A DNA stretch of 6,049 bases from JAENVT01 sp040005915 (GTDB lineage Bacteria; Actinomycetota; Acidimicrobiia; Acidimicrobiales; Ilumatobacteraceae), in contig JBDTYA010000173.1 of NCBI GenBank assembly GCA_040005915.1, positions 1-6,049 on the forward strand, written 5' to 3'. Below the pieces are notes generated by a model that made no database searches, had not been told where the DNA came from, and saw only the letters and a list, made by a program, of their open reading frames with translations. This document shows positions 1-6,023 of the stretch, piece after piece. Every line of letters begins with the position of its first letter. Position 1 is the first letter of the stretch. The translations under genes were made by a program, and so were the position numbers.

Positions 1-4
1 GAAG

Positions 5-1735
5 GTGACAGAGAACGAGCCGGCCGTCGACGGCCGCGGACCGCCGGCGGATCCGCGCGTCGCGACAGACATCTTCGAGCTGTCCGATCAGTTCATCGTG
101 CAGTGCGCCGCACTGGATCCGATGCTGGCGACGTTCTGGGGAGTTGCGGGCCACGACGACGAGATCACCGACTACTCGCCTCAGGGATGGTCGGCGCGAC
201 TCGAGCTACAACGCCGCACCCTGGGCGACCTGTGCAAGCTCGAACCGAGCACTCGCCGAGATCGCATCGCGATCGAGGTCATGCGCGAGCGGGTGCAGGC
301 CGAGGCCGACCTGATCGACTCCGGTGAGTACCACCGTTGGCTCAGCATCATGAACAGCCACCACGAGTACATCCGCGAGATCTTCGACTTCATGCCGCGC
401 CGGACCGAGCAGGATTGGGACGCCGTCCGCGTCAGGTTGGCGGTGGTACCGCTGGCACTCGACAGGTTGCGCTCCAGCTTCCAGTACGCCGCCGGCAAGG
501 GCCAGGTCGCCGCCCGCCGGCAGGCAGTCGCATGCGCCCGTCAGTGCGAGGTGTGGGGAGGCCCCGAGGGATACTTCGCCGAACTGATCGCCGAGAGCGC
601 CGCGGTCGCGCATGGTGTCGACCTGTCGGGCGAGGCGACGATCGCAGCCGATGCGTTCCTGGAGTTCGCCAAGTGGCTCGGCAACGACTACGCGTCGATC
701 GCCACCGCTCACGACCCCGTGGGCGCCGAGCGGTACAGGTTGTTCGCGAGGTACCACAACGGCACCGAACTCGATCTCGACGAGACGTACCAGTGGGGTT
801 GGGACGAGCTCAACAGGATCGAAGATCGCGTCGCCGCCCTCGTCGAGCTGATCATGCCCGGTACAACGCGCGACGAATGCATCGATCGGCTCAAGTGCGA
901 CCCTCGATACGTCGTCGAAGGCGGCGACAACTTCATTGCCTGGAGTCAGGACGTGATCGATCGAACGATCGCCGAGCTCGACGGCAACTACTTCGACATC
1001 CCAGCACCGCTGCACCGCTGCCAAGCGATGGCGGCACCCGCCGGCGGACCGGCGGCGACCTACTACACGCCGCCGAGCGAGGACTTCAGCCGTCCCGGTC
1101 AGATCTGGCACCCGGTATCGGGGAAGACGATCTTCCCCCTGTGGGAGGCGCTGTCGACCGAGTACCACGAGAGCGCGCCAGGGCACCACCTGCAGCTGGC
1201 GCAGATGATGCATCAGGCAGAGTCGTTGACGCGATTCCAACGACTCGGGGTCGCGATCTCCGGGCACGGAGAAGGGTGGGCCCTGTACGCCGAACGATTG
1301 ATGCACGAGCTCGGGTACCTCGATGATCCGGTGTACGAACTGGGGTGGCTCGCCGGGCAGGCGTTGCGCGCCGCCAGGGTCGTCGTCGACATCGGCCTGC
1401 ACTGCGAGATGCGAATACCCCGCAACGAAGGCTTCCATCCCGGCGAGACGTGGCGGACGGAGCTGGGCCTTCCGTTCCTACGCAAGCGCACCGGGTACCC
1501 GCCCGAGTACCTCGTCTCGGAGGTCGACCGGTACCTGGGCATGCCCGGTCAAGCGATCTCGTACAAGGTGGGCGAGCGCGTGTTCCTTGACGGTCGTGAC
1601 AGGGCTCGCCGCCGGCTCGGGCCCAAGTTCGACCTCAAGCGATTTCATCAGGTCGTGCTCGGCATGGGCGCGATGGGCCTCGATCAGCTCGCTTGCGAAC
1701 TCGACGTCATCGACCTGTCGTCCGACGTCGTCTAG
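5..1735 (+). CDS. DUF885 family protein, predicted zinc metallopeptidase
   Basis: This is a 576-residue protein of the DUF885 (PF05960) family, whose members are annotated as putative metal-dependent peptidases; few have a proven substrate. Three family signatures are visible. A histidine-rich motif, HESAPGHHLQ, lies at residues 388-397, and H388, E389 and H394/H395 are the likely metal and catalytic residues. A GEGWALYAERL block lies at 421-431. A C-terminal YLGMPGQAISYKVG block lies at 510-523. The length fits the family. I see no signal peptide or membrane segment, so it is probably cytoplasmic. The GTG at base 5 is the first possible start in view; only four bases precede it and the frame is open to the edge, so the true start may lie upstream. 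The gene converges on the amidotransferase with 9 bases between stop codons, so it is not in the same operon. A role in degrading small peptides or gamma-glutamyl compounds is inference only. Confidence 0.85.
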   Translation: MTENEPAVDGRGPPADPRVATDIFELSDQFIVQCAALDPMLATFWGVAGHDDEITDYSPQGWSARLELQRRTLGDLCKLEPSTRRDRIAIEVMRERVQAEADLIDSGEYHRWLSIMNSHHEYIREIFDFMPRRTEQDWDAVRVRLAVVPLALDRLRSSFQYAAGKGQVAARRQAVACARQCEVWGGPEGYFAELIAESAAVAHGVDLSGEATIAADAFLEFAKWLGNDYASIATAHDPVGAERYRLFARYHNGTELDLDETYQWGWDELNRIEDRVAALVELIMPGTTRDECIDRLKCDPRYVVEGGDNFIAWSQDVIDRTIAELDGNYFDIPAPLHRCQAMAAPAGGPAATYYTPPSEDFSRPGQIWHPVSGKTIFPLWEALSTEYHESAPGHHLQLAQMMHQAESLTRFQRLGVAISGHGEGWALYAERLMHELGYLDDPVYELGWLAGQALRAARVVVDIGLHCEMRIPRNEGFHPGETWRTELGLPFLRKRTGYPPEYLVSEVDRYLGMPGQAISYKVGERVFLDGRDRARRRLGPKFDLKRFHQVVLGMGAMGLDQLACELDVIDLSSDVV

Positions 1736-1756
1736 CCGCCGCTTTCAAGCGCCGGC
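1735..1756. terminator. Imperfect hairpin between convergent genes
   Basis: An inverted repeat fills the gap between the convergent stop codons. Bases 1735-1743 pair with 1748-1756 in eight Watson-Crick pairs, interrupted by one central C-C mismatch (1739/1752), around a TTCA loop. The hairpin touches the last base of the DUF885 stop codon and holds the amidotransferase stop codon in its loop. Its position suits a bidirectional terminator. There is no T-tract on either side, so any termination activity is uncertain, and in such GC-rich sequence a short stem could arise by chance. Confidence 0.35.
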
Positions 1757-2422
1757 GACGGTGTGTAGGAACCAGTCGACCAAGTGCTGGGCCGCGGGTC
1801 GACTGTCGGCGACGTTGCTGCGTGTCTCCTCGACAAGTCCATCGGGCATGATGCCGCGCTTCAACAGTTCGGCCGAGCCGCCGTCGCTCAGGGCCCATCG
1901 CCTGATCATCGTCTCGGTTGCTTCCGGATGGAACTGCGTGCAGAAGCTGCGGCCCATGCGCCAGGCCTGTGGGCCTACCGCGCTGCGGGCCAGCTCGAGA
2001 GCAGTGGGTGGCACGGTGACGACGTCCGAGTGCCATTGCATCCACGGCCCCTCAGCGATCACCTCCGGCAGATCACTGACGATCCGCAGCCAGCCGATCT
2101 CAGGCTCGCGAGCCCGCTCGACCGTGCCGCCGAGCGCGTGCGACATGATCTGGTTTCCATAGCAGATCCCGTAGATGGGTACGCCCGCGCCGTGCGCGTC
2201 GCGGATCACGTTCGCCTCGGCGGCGACCGATTCGGCGACGTGAGGCCAATAGACGCTCCACTCACTACCGAGTGTCAGCACGAGGTCGTAGCCGGCGAGC
2301 GCCGGCCAGTCGGTCAGGTTCTCGCGGTGGCATTCGGTGAACGAGTACCCGTGGCTCCGGAATCGTTCGGCGACAAAGCCTCCATCCGCATCGGCGGCGT
2401 TGGCGATCAACAGGGCGCGCAT
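1745..2422 (-). CDS. Stand-alone class I glutamine amidotransferase (GATase1)
   Basis: This 225-residue protein is a single triad-type glutamine amidotransferase domain (PF00117), resembling the glutaminase part of GMP synthase. The nucleophile elbow is GICYGNQ with C87. The His and Glu of the triad are H165 and E167 in FCTQFHPEA. The conserved MQWHSDVVTVPP segment (128-139) precedes them. No synthetase domain is fused and none is encoded nearby, so it may be a hydrolase of gamma-glutamyl amides rather than an ammonia donor. That would suit its position behind an aldehyde dehydrogenase in a gamma-glutamyl-amine gene set, but it is inference. I chose the ATG at 2422 over the GTG at 2431, because the domain begins directly with MRALLIAN and both a GGTGGG element and a TACGGT box sit just upstream. 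It follows the dehydrogenase by 46 bases on the same strand. Confidence 0.88.
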   Translation of the reverse strand: MRALLIANAADADGGFVAERFRSHGYSFTECHRENLTDWPALAGYDLVLTLGSEWSVYWPHVAESVAAEANVIRDAHGAGVPIYGICYGNQIMSHALGGTVERAREPEIGWLRIVSDLPEVIAEGPWMQWHSDVVTVPPTALELARSAVGPQAWRMGRSFCTQFHPEATETMIRRWALSDGGSAELLKRGIMPDGLVEETRSNVADSRPAAQHLVDWFLHTVAGA

Positions 2423-2429
2423 GGCACCC

Positions 2430-2435
2430 ACCGTA
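2430..2435 (-). promoter_or_regulatory. TACGGT, possible -10 box of the amidotransferase gene
   Basis: On the minus strand TACGGT ends seven bases before the ATG at 2422, so a transcript would start at or beside the A of the start codon. The same bases overlap a GGTGGG that could act as a Shine-Dalgarno sequence, so ordinary operon translation from the upstream gene is equally possible. No clear -35 element is seen. Confidence 0.3.
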
Positions 2436-2468
2436 CGCGCTGACGTGCCGGGCCCGAAGCCCTGTCGA

Positions 2469-3827
2469 TCAGGTGGCGATGAACACGTTCTTCAACTCGG
2501 TGTAGTGCTCGAGCACCTGCATCGAATGCTCCCGGCCGAACCCGCTCTGTTTGAAGCCGCCGAACGGAGTGCTGTACCGCACCGAACTGTTGGAGTTGAC
2601 GCTGATCGCACCGGCCTCCATCGCTCGCACGACCCGCATCGCCTTGGCACCGTCGCCCGTCCACACGGAGCCCGAGAGCCCATAGATGCTGTCGTTGCAG
2701 ATGCGGATGGCGTCGGCTTCGTCGTCGAACGGGATCACGACCGCCACCGGGCCGAAGATCTCGTCGCGGCACACGTCGGCACCCGGGTCGGACGGAGTGG
2801 CGATCATGATCGGATGCCAGAAGCCGGCGCCGGTCGGCACCTCGCCGGTGAAGACCGTGTCGAGTGAGTCGGTGAATCCGCGGACCCGTTCGCGATGTTG
2901 CGCGGTCACCAGAGGGCCCATCGCCGTTTCCGGGTCCATCGGATCGCCGACCTTCCAACCAGCTGAGGCGGCGACGAACATCTCGACGAAGCGGTCGAAG
3001 ACCGATCGTTGGACGAGAACCCTGCTACGCGCGCAACAGTCCTGCCCAGAGTTGTCGAACACCGCACCGGGCGCCGAGGTGGCGGCCTTCTCCAGATCAG
3101 CGTCGGCGAAGATGATGTTCGCGCTCTTCCCGCCGAGCTCGAGGGTCACTCGCTTCACCTGTTCCGCGCAGCCGGCCATGATCCGTTTGCCCACGGCCGT
3201 CGAGCCGGTGAAGGCGACCTTTCGCACGTCGGGATGTTCGACGAACCGCCAGCCCACCTCGGTGCCGGTACCGACGACGACGTTGAGCACGCCGTCGGGA
3301 ATCCCTGCCTCGAGCGCCAGCTCTCCGAGTCGCATGGTCGTCAACGGAGTGATCTCGGCGGGCTTGATCACCGCCGTGTTGCCCGCAGCCAGAGCAGGCC
3401 CGATCTTCCACGACGCCATCAGCACGGGGAAGTTCCATGGCGTGATGAGGCCGACGACGCCCAGTGGTTCGTGGAAGGTCACGTCGATCCCGCCGGCGAC
3501 CGGGATGGTCGAGCCGGTGTGCTTGTCGATGGCGCCTGCGAAGTAGTGCACGACGTCGGCTGCGGCGTTGGCACACCACGTACTGCTCGCGATCGGCATG
3601 CCCATGTTCGCTGTCTCCAACCGGCCGAGCTCATCGGCGTGATCGGAGATCTTGTCGGCGAACCGCCGCATCAATCGGGCCCGATCCGCAGGTGCCATCG
3701 CCCGCCACTCGGGCCCGGCGTGCACGGCTTTGGCGATCGCCACATCGACTTCTTCGACCGTTGCGAGCGGCACCTCGCGGACCACGGTTTCGTCGGTCGG
3801 ATTGATCAAACGGATGGATTCGGGCAC
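2469..3827 (-). CDS. NAD(P)-dependent aldehyde dehydrogenase, AldC/PuuC-like
   Basis: This aldehyde dehydrogenase (PF00171) oxidises an aldehyde to the acid with NAD(P). All hallmarks are present in the 452-residue form: PWNFP with N132, the cofactor lysine K155 in VIKPAE, the GSTAVG loop at 208-213, the general base E230 in LELGG, the catalytic C264 in GQDCCARSR, and EIFGP with E356. The segment before EIFGP is roughly ten residues shorter than in many ALDHs. From memory, this and the NSNSSVRY-TPFGGFKQSG ending match mycobacterial AldC (Rv2858c), which sits beside an amidotransferase and glutamine synthetase-like GlnA4. Next to two PuuD genes it probably acts on a gamma-glutamylated aminoaldehyde. 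Start choice: GTG 3827 places the INP motif nine residues in, as in that family. An in-frame ATG at 3902 would add 25 low-complexity residues and overlap the TIM-barrel gene by 23 bases. The frame stays open to 4286, but that part is a shadow of the TIM-barrel gene. Confidence 0.92.
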   Translation of the reverse strand: MPESIRLINPTDETVVREVPLATVEEVDVAIAKAVHAGPEWRAMAPADRARLMRRFADKISDHADELGRLETANMGMPIASSTWCANAAADVVHYFAGAIDKHTGSTIPVAGGIDVTFHEPLGVVGLITPWNFPVLMASWKIGPALAAGNTAVIKPAEITPLTTMRLGELALEAGIPDGVLNVVVGTGTEVGWRFVEHPDVRKVAFTGSTAVGKRIMAGCAEQVKRVTLELGGKSANIIFADADLEKAATSAPGAVFDNSGQDCCARSRVLVQRSVFDRFVEMFVAASAGWKVGDPMDPETAMGPLVTAQHRERVRGFTDSLDTVFTGEVPTGAGFWHPIMIATPSDPGADVCRDEIFGPVAVVIPFDDEADAIRICNDSIYGLSGSVWTGDGAKAMRVVRAMEAGAISVNSNSSVRYSTPFGGFKQSGFGREHSMQVLEHYTELKNVFIAT

Positions 3828-3834
3828 GGTCGGC

Positions 3835-3840
3835 AGGGTA
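3835..3840 (-). promoter_or_regulatory. TACCCT, possible -10 box of the aldehyde dehydrogenase gene
   Basis: TACCCT on the minus strand ends seven bases before the GTG at 3827. No Shine-Dalgarno sequence is visible there, so the spacing would suit a leaderless transcript starting at the GTG. It is a poor match to TATAAT beyond the TA...T frame. Its value rests on the same arrangement recurring at other starts in this window. If translation begins at ATG 3902 it has no meaning. Confidence 0.25.
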
Positions 3841-3879
3841 GCCGCCGGCGTCGAGGCATTCCCGACAGCGGTGGCGGTG

Positions 3880-4545
3880 TCACCGGGCTGCGTCCAGTAC
3901 ATCGCGCAACCGCGAGACGATGTGGCCCTTGTCCGGCGAGAAGGATCCGTCGAACACCGCCGATCCGATCGTGAAGGCGTCAGCGCCCGCGTCTCGCAGG
4001 TCGTCGATCTGGGTCGCGGTCGACACACTGCCGGCGACGACCAGGTAGCCATCCATTCCACGGCGGGCAGCGCGAACGAGGTCCAGCGCGTCGGCCTCGG
4101 TGGCGCGGTAGGCCAGCAGATCGACACCGGCACAACCGCGCCCTTCGAACTCGCGACATTGCCGTTCGACCAGTTCCGCGTCACCGCCCAGATGCGTCGG
4201 GTGGCCGACCGGCACTCCCGGGAACGGTAGGTAGTCGATGCCTGTCCCGGCGATGATCTCCATCGTCTCGTCGACCGCGGTGCCACCCATCAGGCGATCG
4301 ACACCGATCTCGACCGCGGCGCGCGAACTCCGTAGGCATGCTTCCAACGAGGTGCTGACGACCTCGAGGTAGGTCGTCAGCCCGTTCGCCTGCATCCGCC
4401 TGTTCAACTCGACGAGTGTCGGTACCTCGACACCGACGTCCTTGAAGCCGGCGTGTTGCAGGCCGACGTTCTCTATGGCATCCCATGTGTCGAGGCAATC
4501 GACGACGGTCTCGTCGGATCGTGTGAGCATGAAGATGAAATCCAC
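3880..4545 (-). CDS. Phosphate-binding TIM-barrel protein, function unknown
   Basis: This 221-residue protein shows a complete (beta/alpha)8 pattern. The strands end in MLTR (6-9), GFKDVGV (33-39), YLEVVS (59-64), RLMGGT (84-89), YLPFPG (105-110), VDLLAYR (141-147), LVVAGSV (168-174) and AFTIGSAVF (190-198). The paired GSV and GSA turns after strands 7 and 8 form the standard phosphate-binding site of the HisA/TrpF/NanE/thiazole-synthase superfamily. Candidate active-site residues at strand ends are K35, D36, E61, H115 and D142. I do not recognise a characterised member, and a lyase, epimerase or isomerase of a phosphorylated small molecule is only a superfamily-level guess. The start is GTG 4545, with two GGGAG elements just upstream (the nearer only three bases away); ATG 4530 is an alternative that would cut into strand 1. 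It is the first gene of the minus-strand set. The dehydrogenase follows after 52 bases, or overlaps by 23 with the longer start. Confidence 0.8.
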   Translation of the reverse strand: MDFIFMLTRSDETVVDCLDTWDAIENVGLQHAGFKDVGVEVPTLVELNRRMQANGLTTYLEVVSTSLEACLRSSRAAVEIGVDRLMGGTAVDETMEIIAGTGIDYLPFPGVPVGHPTHLGGDAELVERQCREFEGRGCAGVDLLAYRATEADALDLVRAARRGMDGYLVVAGSVSTATQIDDLRDAGADAFTIGSAVFDGSFSPDKGHIVSRLRDVLDAAR

Positions 4546-4590
4546 GAGCTCCCGATCTCCCTGGACGCGACGACGAAGCTGCCGAACATC

Positions 4591-4613
4591 TTGACACCTA
4601 CAATTGCGGCGCC
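4591..4613 (+). promoter_or_regulatory. Promoter region of puuD copy 1, TACAAT -10 candidate
   Basis: The 68-base divergent gap (4546-4613) must hold the promoters for both directions. TACAAT at 4599-4604, one base off the TATAAT consensus, ends nine bases before the ATG at 4614. A start of transcription at about 4611-4614 would give a leaderless or nearly leaderless message, which agrees with the lack of any Shine-Dalgarno sequence. A perfect TTGACA lies at 4591-4596, only two bases before the TACAAT, so the two cannot form a -35/-10 pair for one promoter. I found no convincing -10 for the divergent TIM-barrel gene in the gap. Confidence 0.45.
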
Positions 4614-5321
4614 ATGAGTCAACCGCCCCCGCTGATCGCAGTCTGTGCTCGAGTCCTGACCTTCAGCGACGAGGGAAAGCGCGACGCGTTCTCGAGCAGT
4701 CAGCCATACAGCCGGGCCGTCGCCCGCGCCGGCGGGGTACCCGTGCTCGTTCCCCCGATCCACGAGCTCAGCGAGAACGCGTTGACGGTGCTGCAGCACT
4801 TCGATGGCGTGCTGCTCCCCGGCGGCGGCGACATCGACCCGCGCTGTTACGGCCAGGAGCCCGTCGAGGACTCGTTGTACGGGATCGTCGCCGCCAACGA
4901 CGAGCTCGACATGGCAATCGCCACTGCGGCCCTCGAGCTGAACCTGCCGATGCTGGCGCTGTGCCGTGGCATGCAAGTGCTCAACATCGTGTTGGGTGGC
5001 ACGTTGATGCAGGACATCGGCAACGACGAGCACTGGATGCGCGAGCACTCGGTGAAGCTCGTCGACGGATCGATCGTCGCCAACGTCGTCGGCGACACCC
5101 ATCTCGACCACTGCCACTCCGTGCACCACCAGGGCATCGACAAACTCGGTGAAGGGTTGGTGCCGATCGGCTACAGCGAGGATGGGCAACTCGAAGCAGT
5201 CGAGCTGCCGGCGAAGGCGTGGGTCGTGGGATTGCAGTGGCACCCGGAGGACACGGCGACGCGCCAACCACAGCAGCAGGCGATCTACGACGAACTGGTC
5301 AAGCGCGCAGGTTTACACTGA
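4614..5321 (+). CDS. puuD: Gamma-glutamyl-gamma-aminobutyrate hydrolase, copy 1 (peptidase C26)
   Basis: This 235-residue class I glutamine amidotransferase-like hydrolase belongs to the PuuD / peptidase C26 family (PF07722). PuuD releases glutamate from gamma-glutamyl-GABA or related amides in the last step of the gamma-glutamylated putrescine pathway. Visible family marks are LPGGGDIDPRCYG at 68-80, the nucleophile C117 in LALCRGMQVLN, GGTLMQDI at 128-135, the SVHHQ motif at 169-173, and H210 and E212 in QWHPED, which complete the triad. Length and motif order are normal and it looks cytoplasmic. The ATG at 4614 is used because family similarity begins within the first ten residues and a TACAAT box stands just upstream. 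It is read away from the dehydrogenase operon and is followed after four bases by a second copy. The exact amide substrate cannot be read from the sequence. Confidence 0.92.
   Translation: MSQPPPLIAVCARVLTFSDEGKRDAFSSSQPYSRAVARAGGVPVLVPPIHELSENALTVLQHFDGVLLPGGGDIDPRCYGQEPVEDSLYGIVAANDELDMAIATAALELNLPMLALCRGMQVLNIVLGGTLMQDIGNDEHWMREHSVKLVDGSIVANVVGDTHLDHCHSVHHQGIDKLGEGLVPIGYSEDGQLEAVELPAKAWVVGLQWHPEDTATRQPQQQAIYDELVKRAGLH
5314..5319 (+). promoter_or_regulatory. TACACT, possible internal -10 box of puuD copy 2
   Basis: TACACT lies in the last codons of puuD copy 1 and ends six bases before the GTG of copy 2, so transcription would start at the G of GTG. No Shine-Dalgarno sequence precedes that GTG. 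This is the ideal spacing for a leaderless actinobacterial promoter. The alternative is simple translational coupling from copy 1, whose stop codon lies four bases before the GTG. No -35 element is evident. Confidence 0.4.
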
Positions 5322-5325
5322 CGGC

Positions 5326-6018
5326 GTGAAGCCAGTCGTCGTCATCGTCGGCCGCCAATCCGACGAGGCCAAGGGTGTGCGCGGCCGGCCGTTCGCCGCC
5401 GGCCAGAACTACTTCCGTTCGGTCGAGCGCGCCGGCGGGATTCCATTGATGCTGCCGCCGATCCCAGGTCTCATCGACGACATCCCTTCGCTGCTGGAGC
5501 GATGCGACGCTGTCGTGTTCCACGGCGGAGGCGACATCGACCCGCGTCGCTACGGCGAGGAGGCCACGGAGGATTCGCTGTACGGGATCGTGCCCGAACA
5601 CGATGCGATGGAGTTGGCGATGGTGACCGCGGCGATCGCCGCCGACAAGCCGGTACTGGCCATCTGCCGCGGCCTGCAGATCCTCAACGTCGCCCTCGGT
5701 GGGACCTTGGTGCAGGACATAGGGAGCGACGATCATTGGTTGCGGTTCACCACCACCCAACTCGAGGCCGGCTCGCGGATCGCCAAGGCGATGGGCACCG
5801 AGATGCCCGAACGCTGTCATTGCGTGCACCACCAAGCACTCGACCGTTTGGGTTCCGGACTGCGTGTCGTGGGCCGGCACTCCAGCGGCATCATCCACGC
5901 AGTCGAGCTCGACCGAGCGCGATGGATCGTGGGCACCCAGTGGCACCCCGAGGACTCGGCAGCCGAGGACCCCCAGCAGCAAGGCCTCTTCGACGAACTG
6001 ATCCGCCAGACCAGCTGA
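5326..6018 (+). CDS. puuD: Gamma-glutamyl-gamma-aminobutyrate hydrolase, copy 2 (peptidase C26)
   Basis: This is a second, complete PuuD-family hydrolase of 230 residues. The triad is intact: C114 in LAICRGLQILN, with H207 and E209 in QWHPED. It also has GGGDIDPRRYG at 67-77 and CVHHQ at 166-170. An ungapped alignment with copy 1 over about 206 residues gives, by hand count, roughly 100 identities, so the pair are old, diverged paralogues rather than a recent duplication. A notable difference is FHGGGD where copy 1 has LPGGGD beside the oxyanion region, and the stretch between the QDIG and VHHQ motifs differs widely, which may mean different amide substrates or a heteromeric enzyme. I took GTG 5326 as the start because similarity to the family begins at once (VKPVVVIVGR). 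The frame stays open further upstream, to 5149, but that part is a shadow of copy 1. Confidence 0.92.
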   Translation: MKPVVVIVGRQSDEAKGVRGRPFAAGQNYFRSVERAGGIPLMLPPIPGLIDDIPSLLERCDAVVFHGGGDIDPRRYGEEATEDSLYGIVPEHDAMELAMVTAAIAADKPVLAICRGLQILNVALGGTLVQDIGSDDHWLRFTTTQLEAGSRIAKAMGTEMPERCHCVHHQALDRLGSGLRVVGRHSSGIIHAVELDRARWIVGTQWHPEDSAAEDPQQQGLFDELIRQTS

Positions 6019-6023
6019 CCCGG

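Noticed and set aside
337..1326. Arginine-rich open frame of 329 codons on the plus strand
   Set aside because: It is an out-of-frame reading of the DUF885 gene, rich in Arg, Pro and Gly, with no motif.
206..1438. Long open frame (410 codons) on the minus strand inside the DUF885 gene
   Set aside because: It is an antisense shadow produced by GC-rich codons. Its composition shows no recognisable domain, while the plus strand carries all the DUF885 motifs.
3009..3974. 321-codon plus-strand frame opposite the aldehyde dehydrogenase
   Set aside because: The minus strand has every ALDH catalytic motif here. This frame has a biased His/Arg/Asp make-up typical of a complementary shadow.
3903..4286. 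N-terminal extension of the dehydrogenase frame to 4286
   Set aside because: It overlaps the well-supported TIM-barrel gene, is rich in Arg/Ser/Thr, and resembles no ALDH N-terminus.
4591..4596. Perfect TTGACA as the -35 box of puuD copy 1
   Set aside because: With 17-base spacing the -10 would fall on the start codon (ATGAGT, not a -10 match), and the good TACAAT box is only two bases away.
4591..4622. TTGAC at 4591-4595 and GTCAA at 4618-4622 as an operator palindrome
   Set aside because: The arms are only five bases, 22 bases apart, and one lies inside the coding sequence. This is not more than expected by chance.
4473..5267. 264-codon minus-strand frame opposite puuD copy 1
   Set aside because: It is complementary to a gene with an intact catalytic triad and has no recognisable domain of its own.
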